A stretch of 39,912 nt of DNA, from assembly GCA_040881945.1 (NCBI GenBank), contig JBBECF010000047.1:1-39912 (forward strand), given 5' to 3'. This document shows, in pieces, positions 9,014 to 16,183 of this stretch. The stretch is from JBBECF01 sp040881945 (GTDB taxonomy: Bacteria; Pseudomonadota; Alphaproteobacteria; Dongiales; Dongiaceae). The first letter of the stretch is position 1; the number at the start of each line of letters is the position of its first letter. Under the pieces are notes generated by a model that was not told where the DNA came from, ran no database searches, and saw only the letters and a list, made by a program, of their open reading frames with translations. Position numbers and translations under genes: made by a program.

Positions 9014-9250
9014 CTAGTCGCGCCAGAATGGCTTGCTCACTTCGCCCTCGACGTCGGCGCGCGTCAACCCGATATCCTTCAACCCGCGCTCGTCGAGCGC
9101 CTGCAGGGCCCGACGCTGGCGCGACAGCTCGAGCCAATGCAGGCCGACATCGCAAATCCACGCAAATAGCGCCGCGACACGCTCTTTGCCGCGGCCATGA
9201 TGCGGCGCGAGCGCCGCGGGCCGGACCGCCTCATTGGATATTGTATGCAT
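9014..9250 (-). CDS. DUF1127-domain small protein
   Basis: A 78-residue protein starting MHTISNEAVRPAAL and ending in a DUF1127 domain (LSRQRRALQALDERGLKDIG, then TRADVEGEVSKPFWRD). Small DUF1127 proteins in alphaproteobacteria have been linked to RNA binding and to phosphate or stress responses; this one is too short to assign. ATG 9248-9250 was preferred to the ATG at 9277: GGAG lies 7 bp upstream of it, and a good -10 (TATAAG at 9291-9296) would put transcription start almost on the 9277 codon. It is transcribed away from the MocR regulator. Confidence 0.8.
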   Translation of the reverse strand: MHTISNEAVRPAALAPHHGRGKERVAALFAWICDVGLHWLELSRQRRALQALDERGLKDIGLTRADVEGEVSKPFWRD

Positions 9251-9255
9251 ACAAT
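9240..9255. promoter_or_regulatory. Perfect 16-bp palindrome at the DUF1127 start codon
   Basis: The bases ATTGTATGCATACAAT form a perfect palindrome. The DUF1127 start codon (9248-9250) lies inside it. The position would suit a repressor site blocking early elongation, or a hairpin hiding the start codon. The protein that binds is unknown. Confidence 0.5.
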
Positions 9256-9290
9256 GACTCCAATAGCCGGGCCTCATTGTGCGGTTTGTA

Positions 9291-9319
9291 CTTATATTTT
9301 TTTGATATCATTGACACAA
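9291..9319 (-). promoter_or_regulatory. Promoter for the DUF1127 gene
   Basis: On the minus strand TTGTGT (9314-9319) and TATAAG (9291-9296) are separated by exactly 17 bp. The predicted start, near 9284, gives a leader of about 34 nt carrying GGAG. The -35 lies inside the inverted repeat that also covers the mocR promoter. Confidence 0.55.
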
Positions 9320-9333
9320 CTCTAGCGTCAATG
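9309..9333. promoter_or_regulatory. Candidate operator shared by the divergent DUF1127 and mocR promoters
   Basis: Inverted repeat CATTGAC (9309-9315), 11 bp, GTCAATG (9327-9333). It covers the -35 and spacer of the mocR promoter and the -35 of the DUF1127 promoter. GntR-type regulators bind such dyads, so the adjacent MocR protein is the natural candidate. Confidence 0.55.
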
Positions 9334-9339
9334 TATTTA
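9311..9339 (+). promoter_or_regulatory. Promoter for the mocR-like gene, probably giving leaderless mRNA
   Basis: TTGACA (9311-9316) is a perfect -35, followed by a 17-bp spacer and TATTTA (9334-9339). The ATG at 9348 lies 8 bp beyond the -10 and has no Shine-Dalgarno sequence, so transcription would begin at or next to the start codon. Confidence 0.55.
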
Positions 9340-9347
9340 TTGTCACC

Positions 9348-10748
9348 ATGACAAGTTGGCTTCCTGATCTGCGCGAACGGCGCGGTCCCCGCTACCTTGC
9401 CATCGCCGAGGCGCTGGCCGTCGACGTGCGCGCCGGGCGGCTGCCGGCGGGGGCGCGGCTGCCGACCCACCGCGAGCTCGCCTACGGCCTGGGCGTCACC
9501 GTGGGCACGGTGACGCGCGCCTATGGCGAGGCGCTGCGCCGCGGCCTTATCGACGCGGCTGTCGGCCGCGGCACCTATGTGCGCGAGTCGAAGACTCCCG
9601 GCCCCGGCGGCGTCATGCCCGAGTTCGCCCAGCGCGCCGACAGCGAACCGGGGCTGATCGCCCTCAATATCGCCGCGCCGCCGCACGCGGATGACAATGG
9701 CCTGCTGGCGAAGGCGCTGTCCGACCTCGCCTGCCGAGACGGCGTCGCGGCGCTGCTCGACTACCAGCCGCATGGCGGCGCCGCCAGCCACCGCGCCGCC
9801 GGGGCGGCCTGGATCGGCCGCGCCGGCCTTACCGTTTCCGCCGACCAGGTGATCGTAACCGCCGGGGCGCAGCACGCGATGACGATCGCCTTCGCGGCGC
9901 TGACCGCACCGGGCGACGTGGTGCTGACGGAGGCGCTCACCTATCCCGGGATGAAGGCGGTGGCGAGCTTCCTGCATTTGCGCCTCCAAGGCGTGGCCAT
10001 GGACGAGCACGGCCTGATCCCCGAGGCCTTCGAGGTCGCCTGCCGCACGGGACGGCCGAAGGCGCTGTACGCCCTGACGACGGTGCAGAACCCCACGGGC
10101 GCCGTCATGCCGGAGGAACGCCGGCACGAGATCGCCCGGATCGCCGGCGAGCACCAGGTGGCGATCGTCGAAGACGACATCTACGGCTTCCTCGCCGAAG
10201 ACGCGCCGCCGCCGCTGGTCCGCCATGCGCCGCGGCTCGGCTATTATCTGACGAGCGTGTCGAAGCAGATCGCGCCGGGGCTGCGGATCGGTTTCCTGGC
10301 GCCGCCGCCGAGCGGCCATGCGGCCTGTCTGGCGGCGATGCGCGCGACCACGTGGATGGCGCCGCCGCTGACCGCCGAGATCGCCGCCGGCTGGATCGCC
10401 GACGGTACCGCCGAGCGGCTCGGCGCCTCGCGGCGCGCGGAAAGCGTCGCGCGGCAGCGCCTTGCCCGCGACACGCTGGCCGGTTTCGACTATCGCGCGC
10501 ACCCGGCCGCCTATCACGGCTGGTTGACCCTGCCGGAGCCCTGGCGAGCGGCGGAGTTCGTGGTCCAGGCCCGCGCCCGGGGCGTGCTGGTGACCGCGGT
10601 CGAGGCCTTCGCCGTCTCTCGACCTAGCCCGCAGGCCGTGCGCCTCTGCCTGAGCGGCGCGCGCGACCGGGCGGAGCTGACGCAGGGCCTCGACATTCTG
10701 GTCGACGTGTTGCGCGGCCCCTCGGATCAGCACCTGTCGATCGTTTAG
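9348..10748 (+). CDS. MocR-family regulator (GntR winged helix fused to PLP aminotransferase-like domain)
   Basis: A 466-residue transcription regulator. Residues 15-78 form the GntR-type winged helix (GARLPTHRELAYGLGVTVGT, VTRAYGEALRRGLI, GRGTYV). Residues about 100-450 are a fold-type I aminotransferase domain: ITAGAQHAM-like turn at 169-178, QNPTGAVMPEERR at 247-259, EDDIYG at 275-280, and the PLP lysine in SVSKQIAPGLRIGF (Lys306). Members such as PdxR and GabR respond to PLP or amino compounds; the ligand here is not known. It is divergent from the DUF1127 gene, with an inverted repeat over both promoters that suggests autoregulation. Confidence 0.93.
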   Translation: MTSWLPDLRERRGPRYLAIAEALAVDVRAGRLPAGARLPTHRELAYGLGVTVGTVTRAYGEALRRGLIDAAVGRGTYVRESKTPGPGGVMPEFAQRADSEPGLIALNIAAPPHADDNGLLAKALSDLACRDGVAALLDYQPHGGAASHRAAGAAWIGRAGLTVSADQVIVTAGAQHAMTIAFAALTAPGDVVLTEALTYPGMKAVASFLHLRLQGVAMDEHGLIPEAFEVACRTGRPKALYALTTVQNPTGAVMPEERRHEIARIAGEHQVAIVEDDIYGFLAEDAPPPLVRHAPRLGYYLTSVSKQIAPGLRIGFLAPPPSGHAACLAAMRATTWMAPPLTAEIAAGWIADGTAERLGASRRAESVARQRLARDTLAGFDYRAHPAAYHGWLTLPEPWRAAEFVVQARARGVLVTAVEAFAVSRPSPQAVRLCLSGARDRAELTQGLDILVDVLRGPSDQHLSIV

Positions 10749-10756
10749 CGTCCTGC

Positions 10757-10784
10757 CCCAGAAATTCGGTTTCGAAGTTCTGGG
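10757..10784. terminator. Hairpin after mocR, 11 of 12 bp paired
   Basis: CCCAGAAATTCG (10757-10768) pairs with CGAAGTTCTGGG (10773-10784) with one mismatch and a GTTT loop. There is no U-run, so a terminator role is only suggested by its place between convergent genes. It shares the GAAATTCG core with the next hairpin. Confidence 0.4.
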
Positions 10785-10825
10785 ATAAGCAGGCCGCTAG
10801 ATTCAAATGCGTAGTGGCCCGTTCA

Positions 10826-10854
10826 CCCCGAAATTCGTGAAGCGAATTTCGGGG
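10826..10854. terminator. Perfect 12-bp hairpin between convergent mocR and glmM
   Basis: CCCCGAAATTCG (10826-10837) pairs perfectly with CGAATTTCGGGG (10843-10854) across TGAAG. It lies between the 3' ends of mocR and glmM and could act on both strands. No U-run follows, so it may instead be a dispersed palindromic repeat. Confidence 0.5.
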
Positions 10855-10876
10855 ACGGGACACTAGGCGCCGTCGG

Positions 10877-12004
10877 CTAGCGTGCGGCGGCGGCGATCGC
10901 CGCGGCGACGTCGTCGATGACGCGGCCGACGAGCGAGTCGTCCTCGCCTTCGGCCATGATGCGGATCACCGGCTCGGTCCCGGACTTGCGCACGAGGAGA
11001 CGTCCGGAAGCGCCCAGCGCCATTTCGCCGGCGCGGATGGCGTCCCGCACGCGCGCGTCTTCGAGGGCCAGGCCGCCGTTGACGCGCAGGTTCCTGAGGC
11101 GCTGCGGCAGCGGCGTGAACAGGCGCCCGGCCTCGCTCGCCGGCCGCCCCGACTGGACGAGGACGGCCAGCACCTGCAAGGCGGCGATCAGGCCGTCGCC
11201 GGTCGTCGCGTAGTCGCCGAGGATGAGGTGGCCGGACTGCTCGCCGCCGACGTTGAAGCCGTCGGCGCGCATCCGTTCGACCACGTAGCGGTCGCCGACC
11301 GGCGTGCGCGCGAGTCCCAGGCCGAGGCCGCCGAGATAGCGCTCGAGGCCGAGATTGGACATCACCGTCGCGACCACGCCGCCGCCGGCGAGCCGGCCGG
11401 CCGCCGACCAGGAGCGGGCGACCAACGCCAGGAGCTGATCGCCGTCGAGCAGCGCGCCGCGTTCGTCGGCGACGAGCAGCCGGTCGGCGTCGCCGTCGAG
11501 GGCGAGGCCGAGGTCGGCGCCTTCGGCGACCACCCGCGCCTGCATGGCGGCCGGCGCGACGGTGCCGCAGTCGCGGTTGATGTTGATGCCGTCGGGCTCG
11601 ACCCCGGTCGCCACGACCTCGGCGCCGAGCTCCCACAACACGGTCGGGGCGACCTTGTAGGCGGCGCCGTTGGCGCAGTCGACGACGATCTTGAGCCCGT
11701 CCAGGTTCAAGCCCTTCGGGAAGCTGTTCTTGACGAACTCGATATAGCGGCCGCGGGCATCGTCGAGGCGCATCGCCCGCCCGAGCCGGTCCGGCGCCGC
11801 CAGAGTCCACCCCGACTGCCGCGACAACCGCGCCTCGATCGCCGCCTCGACCGCGTCCGACAGCTTGTAGCCGTCCGGGCCGAACAGCTTGACGCCGTTA
11901 TCCCGGTAGGGATTGTGCGAGGCCGAGATCATGACCCCCAAGTCGGCCTTGAGCGAACGGGTCAGCATGGCGACGGCCGGCGTCGGCAGCGGCCCGAGCA
12001 GCAC
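10877..12004 (-). CDS. glmM: Phosphoglucosamine mutase, residues from about 74 to the C-terminus (broken by the gap)
   Basis: GlmM interconverts glucosamine-6-P and glucosamine-1-P, essential for UDP-GlcNAc and peptidoglycan. 375 residues are visible, beginning VLLGPLPTPAVAML directly at the N gap. The phosphoserine loop is MISASHNPYRDNG, the metal-binding loop is ALDGDADRLL, the sugar-binding loop is GEQSGH, and the C-terminal phosphate-binding stretch is VRKSGTEPVIRIM. By the position of the active serine about 73 N-terminal residues are missing. The first 19 codons of a glmM lie at 18061-18117 on the same strand, separated by the gap and about 6 kb of accessory genes. The gap may hold the missing codons or a complete 5' end. 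Confidence 0.93.
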   Translation of the reverse strand: MLLGPLPTPAVAMLTRSLKADLGVMISASHNPYRDNGVKLFGPDGYKLSDAVEAAIEARLSRQSGWTLAAPDRLGRAMRLDDARGRYIEFVKNSFPKGLNLDGLKIVVDCANGAAYKVAPTVLWELGAEVVATGVEPDGININRDCGTVAPAAMQARVVAEGADLGLALDGDADRLLVADERGALLDGDQLLALVARSWSAAGRLAGGGVVATVMSNLGLERYLGGLGLGLARTPVGDRYVVERMRADGFNVGGEQSGHLILGDYATTGDGLIAALQVLAVLVQSGRPASEAGRLFTPLPQRLRNLRVNGGLALEDARVRDAIRAGEMALGASGRLLVRKSGTEPVIRIMAEGEDDSLVGRVIDDVAAAIAAAAR

Positions 12005-12104
12005 NNNNNNNNNNNNNNNNNNNNNNNNNNNNNNNNNNNNNNNNNNNNNNNNNNNNNNNNNNNNNNNNNNNNNNNNNNNNNNNNNNNNNNNNNNNNNNNN
12101 NNNN
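12005..12104. other. Assembly gap of 100 N
   Basis: Exactly 100 unknown bases, the usual mark of a scaffold join of unspecified length. glmM ends on its left side and the HGGxSTG gene ends on its right. Whatever joins the island to glmM, such as an integrase or an attachment site, could be hidden here. Confidence 0.99.
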
Positions 12105-12690
12105 CGATGACGGCGCCGGCACGGCCGCCATGCGCCAGGCGGGCGGCGCGGCAGCGCGCCAGGCCGGCGGGCGTGCGCGCGCCCGTGCTCTTGCCGCCAT
12201 GAAACCGGCAGCGGCCGTTCGCCATGCCCGGCTGGCGGCAGCAACCGCCCGCCCGTGTCCTGGCGGCGCAGCGCGGGGCGGCCAGGAAGTCGCCCGACGG
12301 GTTGCCGTTCCTGAGCCGGCCGCGGGCGAGGCCCGGCGCGGCATGGTATTTCGCGGCGGCCGGGCGCGCGGGAGGCGGTGGATTGACGATGGCTTCGCCG
12401 GCGCGGGCGTCGGCCGCAGGCCGCACGCCTTGGGCGCGGAGCACCCGCAGCGCCTGCGCGCCGTCCACGAACCGCTGCATCAGCCGCGCCGACAATCCGG
12501 CGAGGCTTGCCGCAGCCAGGCTGCCCTTCATCTCCGACCCGTCGTCGGGCGCAGCGGCGGCCCGATCGAGCAACCCATTGGCGAGGCCGGCCGTCCGCAT
12601 CATCAGGGTATGGGCCAGCGCGATCTCACCCGGCAGCAGGGTCATGACCCGTTCGGCCAGCATGGCGGGTACGTGGACAAGCGCGTTCAT
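12105..12690 (-). CDS. HGGxSTG-domain protein, C-terminus lost in the gap
   Basis: 195 residues are visible. The distinctive part is residues 136-188, which has four cysteines (141, 150, 151, 161) and the signature HGGKSTGARTPAGLAR at 164-179. This matches the small HGGxSTG family found in alphaproteobacteria and their mobile elements, whose function is unknown; the Cys/His pattern suggests a small metal-binding module. Residues 1-100 are helical-looking and Ala-rich (MNALVHVPAMLAERVMTLLP). Start ATG 12688-12690 has GGGAGG upstream. The frame is open into the N gap. Its G+C is like the core genes, unlike the genes just to the right. Confidence 0.65.
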
Positions 12691-13009
12691 CGGTCCCTCC
12701 CGGAACTCTGGAACAAACAGGGAACATACGGCAGCGGGAGCAAGGAGTCAAGAAGCGACGGCCGTCGGTCGTGCCTCAGTCTGACGCATCAGCGCCGTTT
12801 GAGCGAACTGCTCGACGCTCGGAAGCGGTCCATTGCGTGTCCGCCCAAACGCCTGCGATCCGCCTTTGATCCCCGATTGAGACCCCGCCGGGCGGCGAGC
12901 AACAGCTACCAGCTAGGTTGAGCGAATTGTTGGACTTCGGATTTTGTTTGAAAATCGCACATTGATGTGCTACATGATGGATATTCGCACGGTTGGAGGT
13001 GATTCCGCC
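12691..13009. other. Non-coding stretch at the left of the plus-strand island operon
   Basis: About 320 bp without a credible gene. The left part has no recognisable content. The right part (12948-13000) holds the promoter, operator dyad and ribosome-binding site of the plus-strand operon. G+C falls noticeably from here rightwards. Confidence 0.6.
12948..12976 (+). promoter_or_regulatory. Promoter with operator dyad for the XRE/ImmA/protease operon
   Basis: TTGAAA (12948-12953) and TACATG (12971-12976) are spaced by 17 bp. The spacer contains GCACAT-TG-ATGTGC (12957-12970), a 6+6 bp dyad of the size bound by XRE repressors. The operon encodes such a repressor, so autorepression is likely. 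The -10 match is only fair. Confidence 0.45.
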
Positions 13010-13330
13010 ATGAGCAGTAGCTTAGGTTACTCTGAGGACGAACTAACGGCCGATCTGCGCTCCTGGTGGGACGATCAGGTGGCCGATGCTAATGATCCCT
13101 TCGCAAATCCCGTTCCGCACCAGCCCGGGACGATCTTCGAGGTCGTTCCAGTGATCGACTCGCTTGGCGTAGTTACGGCGCTGATCACCATGGAGAAGCA
13201 CGTAAAGTTTGAGATTCCACCCCGCATTATCAAGGCGGGCGGATATCGCAGCTTTGAAGAAATGATAGCTGATTTGCTGCCCAAGGTCCGTGCTCTCGCG
13301 ATCAAGAAGCGCAAGAAGGAGGCCGCATGA
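13010..13330 (+). CDS. Small protein of unknown function, first gene of the island operon
   Basis: I do not recognise this 106-residue protein. It starts MSSSLGYSEDELTADLRSWW at an ATG with GGAGGT at 12995-13000, which decides the start over an upstream in-frame ATG at 12944. The middle is beta-like (TIFEVVPVIDSLGVVTALIT) and the C-terminal third has RSFEEMIADLLPKVRALAIK and a basic tail (KKRKKEAA). It is acidic at the N-terminus and overlaps the XRE gene by 4 bp (ATGA). A small acidic or basic-tailed protein in this place could be a partner or sensor, but nothing in it proves this. Confidence 0.75.
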   Translation: MSSSLGYSEDELTADLRSWWDDQVADANDPFANPVPHQPGTIFEVVPVIDSLGVVTALITMEKHVKFEIPPRIIKAGGYRSFEEMIADLLPKVRALAIKKRKKEAA

Positions 13331-13716
13331 CCGAAACTCACCGCGTCGGACGCTCTCTGCCGCAGGAAAAGGATGTCGATCGCCAGCTGCTCGGGACACG
13401 CCTTAAAGAAGCTCGCGAGTATTTGGAACTGTCCCAGGACGAGGTCGCACGCATACTCAACGTGCCGCGTACCGCGATTTCCCTGATGGAGGCGGGTCAA
13501 CGCAAGGTGGAAGCCATTGAGCTCAAGAAGCTGGCTGAGATTTATCAACGGCCAATAGGATATTTCACCGGCGAGCAGGAAGCTACTACGCCTCCGGTGC
13601 CGAAATCCGTCCAGCATCTAGCACGTACGGCTGCAAAGCTGTCGGATAGGGACCGCGAGGAATTGCTTCAGTTTGCGCGGTTCCTACAAGCGCGCCAGCC
13701 CGCACGGGGACGCTAA
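13327..13716 (+). CDS. XRE-family helix-turn-helix repressor
   Basis: A 129-residue DNA-binding protein. The Cro/C1-type HTH spans about residues 22-75: LGTRLKEAREYLELSQDEVA, then NVPRTAISLMEAGQRKV and LKKLAEIYQRPIGYF. The remaining C-terminal part (SVQHLARTAAKLSDRDREEL) is helical. XRE repressors next to ImmA/IrrE peptidases are usually their substrates: cleavage lifts repression, as with ImmA-ImmR of ICEBs1 and IrrE-DdrO of Deinococcus. It overlaps the preceding gene by 4 bp and the peptidase gene by 1 bp. The dyad at 12957-12970 is a likely binding site. Confidence 0.92.
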   Translation: MTETHRVGRSLPQEKDVDRQLLGTRLKEAREYLELSQDEVARILNVPRTAISLMEAGQRKVEAIELKKLAEIYQRPIGYFTGEQEATTPPVPKSVQHLARTAAKLSDRDREELLQFARFLQARQPARGR

Positions 13717-14714
13717 TGACGCGCCGCGACGCTATTCTCGAAGGTGCACAGGTGGCGGCGCGCATCCATGACCAGCTCGAGATTCGGCGTGCGGTCGAGG
13801 CTTCGGGTGGCGCAATTGATGTCTTTGGAGCCCTGCTGGCTCTCGATGTCGCCCTATTGTTCCGCCCCCTCGATGGCTTATTGGGTGCATGCCTTCCAGG
13901 CCCCACCCCCGGAGTCATAGTCTCGACCCAACGGCCGTTGTCCGTCCAACGGTTCACTGGTGCACATGAGTTGGGCCATGTCGCACTCGGCCATGAGGTC
14001 AGCCTTGATGGGGAAGAAATACTAGGTCGGTCGCAGACGAGCGGCCAAGACGAGAGCGAGCTCGCGGCGGATAGCTTCGCCGCCGCATTCCTATTGCCCA
14101 AATGGCTGCTGCAATTACACGCTAGGCGTCAGGGCTGGAACAAAGCCAGCATGACCGATCCGCTGTCCGTCTATCAGCTTTCACTCCGCGCTGGAGCGAG
14201 CTACGAGGCGACCTGCATTGCGCTGGAGCGGCACGCCATCATAGATCGTAGGGCTCGCGATGCCCTCGTGGCAATGCCACGGCGGAACATCAAGGCACAG
14301 TTGCTGGATGGCTTCGAAGTGAAAGACTTCCGGCGAGATGTCTGGCTACTTACCGAGCGGGACGAAGGTCTAACACTAGAGGGCGCTCCCGACGACCTGT
14401 TCGTTCTCAAGCTAACCGAGAACGGTGGCGCCGGTTATCTCTGGACCACGACCGGCCTCGTCGAAGCAGGTTTCGCAATCCTGCGCGACCAGCGGCACAT
14501 TCCACCTCCGGAAAAGGCAATCGGAGGGCCAGTCGTGAGGGAATTGACCGCCCAAGTTACCGGACCAGCCAGCGGCGATTTCGAACTCGAACTGAAACGG
14601 CCGTGGCAAGGATCCGGCCCGCCTATCGCGTCGCTTCATGTGACGTACGACTTATTCGGCAAGGAAGTTGGCATGCCACGAGCTGCCCGTCGAAGCTTGG
14701 CGAGGGCAGCCTGA
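13716..14714 (+). CDS. ImmA/IrrE-type metallopeptidase with a C-terminal chagasin-like (I42) domain
   Basis: A 332-residue, two-part protein. The N-terminal part is an ImmA/IrrE (M78) peptidase: zinc motif HELGH at residues 84-88 in RFTGAHELGHVALGHE, and the third-ligand region QDESELAADSFAAAFLLP at 111-128. Residues about 205-317 resemble chagasin-type inhibitors of papain-family proteases: ENGGAGYLW at 235-243 in place of the usual NPTTGYxW loop, IGGPVVRELTA at 269-279 for the GG loop, and LELKRPW at 291-297 for the RPW loop. The three inhibitor loops are in the right order and spacing. The next gene encodes a papain-like protease. Domain 1 is firm; the I42 call is a motif judgement, since the first loop is degenerate. 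Confidence 0.8.
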   Translation: MTRRDAILEGAQVAARIHDQLEIRRAVEASGGAIDVFGALLALDVALLFRPLDGLLGACLPGPTPGVIVSTQRPLSVQRFTGAHELGHVALGHEVSLDGEEILGRSQTSGQDESELAADSFAAAFLLPKWLLQLHARRQGWNKASMTDPLSVYQLSLRAGASYEATCIALERHAIIDRRARDALVAMPRRNIKAQLLDGFEVKDFRRDVWLLTERDEGLTLEGAPDDLFVLKLTENGGAGYLWTTTGLVEAGFAILRDQRHIPPPEKAIGGPVVRELTAQVTGPASGDFELELKRPWQGSGPPIASLHVTYDLFGKEVGMPRAARRSLARAA

Positions 14715-15371
14715 GTGAGTCTTGTCATCGCTTGTGATCTGCGGCCGTCTTTCGGCGCAATCAGAAATCAGGGCAGCCGACCGACTTGCGTCGCATTTGC
14801 GATCAGCGACGCCCATGCAGTAGTGCGAAGTGCTTTTGTGCCGCTCTCAGTTGAGCATCTCTACTATCACGCCATTTGGCGCACGCCGGGCGGTCGTCCG
14901 GAGGACGGCGTCAGCCTGCCGCGAATCCTTGAAGCTCTGCGCCTGGATGGCCAAGCCGTTGAAACCGGTTGGCCTTATATGGATCTGCTTCCGGCTGATC
15001 TGACACAGTGGTTGCCTCCCGCGACTGCGACGCCCGTCTTCAAGCGGGCGTCAGTTACCGGCACCGCGGCAATGGACGCAATCGTGAGGCACCTAGATGC
15101 CGGGACGCCCGTTGTGGTCACTTTCTTGGCTAGCCTTGCTTTCTGCTCACCAGACAACGGCATTGTTCGGCCACAGGCTTGGGACTCAGACGTCGATTGG
15201 CATGCGGTGGTGGCCGTCGGGCACGCACAGAGCGGCAGCGAGCGCCTTCTGCTTGTTCGCAATAGCTGGGGCGAGCCCTGGGGACTCAGCGGACACGCCT
15301 GGGTCGATCCTAACTATCTGGCGCCGCGACTCAGCGGCTTCGCAACTATGGCACCGCCAGGGAGTGTCTGA
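14715..15371 (+). CDS. Papain-like (C1A) cysteine protease, cytoplasmic
   Basis: A 218-residue peptidase with the full papain catalytic set in order: oxyanion Gln19 and nucleophile Cys25 in IRNQGSRPTCVAFAISDAHA, His163 in DWHAVVAVGH, and Asn183 in VRNSWGEPWG. There is no signal peptide and no pro-domain, so it should act in the cytoplasm and be active when made unless inhibited. It starts with GTG at 14715, directly after the stop of the peptidase/inhibitor gene. A bare protease beside an inhibitor-like domain suggests a toxin-antitoxin or triggered-death arrangement. The start of the next gene overlaps its stop by 1 bp. Confidence 0.9.
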   Translation: MSLVIACDLRPSFGAIRNQGSRPTCVAFAISDAHAVVRSAFVPLSVEHLYYHAIWRTPGGRPEDGVSLPRILEALRLDGQAVETGWPYMDLLPADLTQWLPPATATPVFKRASVTGTAAMDAIVRHLDAGTPVVVTFLASLAFCSPDNGIVRPQAWDSDVDWHAVVAVGHAQSGSERLLLVRNSWGEPWGLSGHAWVDPNYLAPRLSGFATMAPPGSV

Positions 15372-16170
15372 TGAAGGCGATTGAGGCTGATACTTGTGTT
15401 GATGCTTGGCTCCGGGCCAGCACTTTCCTGCTCGATCAACCGGACTGGCGCGCCTACACGATCGTGTTGGAGATAGCCAATCCGCTTGCTCTACCCCCGC
15501 GCGATCGGGCGATACATGATATTGTCGACGGCTTTCTACGCCGTAAGGGGGGCCTGCCGATTAGCACCGTCGTGAACACGATCTTTCCAGCGCAACTTTA
15601 CGAGCGGTATGGGGCCGCAGGCGTTTACGAACAGTATCCTGCAATCCACCCAAAATCCAATGCCACGACGATGCGCGGAGCTGGGGCACCTACGCCATGC
15701 GCATGATCGAGCGAACCGACCACAAAGGAAAAACCATTCATCCTCTCCGAGATCTCGTCGCGAAGCTTAGCTGCCAAGCCAAGCTCAGCGGCGCCAAGCG
15801 AGCCGCCTACGAGCTTGGAACACTCGATCTGTTCGCCGATATTCCGATCTATGATCCTGGCCGTGATCGCGCGCCGATTTTGGGTGGGCCCTGCCTCAGC
15901 CACGTCAGCGTTAAGCTGACCCCAGAACACGCTGTTCACCTGACAGGATTCTACCGTTCGCACTACTATATTCAACGAGCCCTCGGTAACTTCCTTGGGC
16001 TGACTCATCTCCAGCATTTCATCGCGCGAGAGGCGGGCATTGGAATGGGGCCGCTTGTAGTCCACTCGTCGATGGCTCAGCTCGATACACTTGCCAAACA
16101 CTGGGGTACAGCGGACGCCAGACAGCTCATCAAACAGTGCATCTCTGCGCGGAACGAGGCAGCCACCTGA
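15371..16170 (+). pseudogene. Thymidylate-synthase-like enzyme split by a -1 frameshift
   Basis: Two frames (15371-15706 and about 15655-16170) together give about 266 residues, the usual length of thymidylate synthase. The second half aligns with the TS core: SWGTYAMRM resembles the YGxQWR region, GGPCLSHVSVKL holds the catalytic Cys position, FYRSHYYIQRALGNFLGL matches the YQRSxDxxLGxPFN segment, and IAREAGIGMGPLVVHSSMAQ the end. It could act on dUMP, dCMP or a modified nucleotide. The frames join at CCCAAAA (15649-15655), a valid -1 slippery heptamer in the correct phase, so this may be programmed frameshifting, an indel mutation or a sequencing error. The gene follows the protease with a 1-bp overlap. 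Confidence 0.72.
15649..15655 (+). promoter_or_regulatory. Candidate -1 ribosomal slippery site
   Basis: The heptamer C CCA AAA has X XXY YYZ form in the phase of the upstream frame. A -1 slip joins HPK to IQCHDDARSWGTYAMRM, restoring the enzyme. A weak stem (ATGCGC at 15671-15676 with GCGCAT at 15699-15704) lies 15 nt downstream. Confidence 0.35.
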
Positions 16171-16183
16171 CATCGCGTGGACG

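Noticed and set aside
10877..12244. Continuous frame reading from the right of the gap through N into glmM
   Set aside because: The N run has no defined length, so frame continuity across it means nothing. The part right of the gap is out of frame with the HGGxSTG gene and does not look like GlmM.
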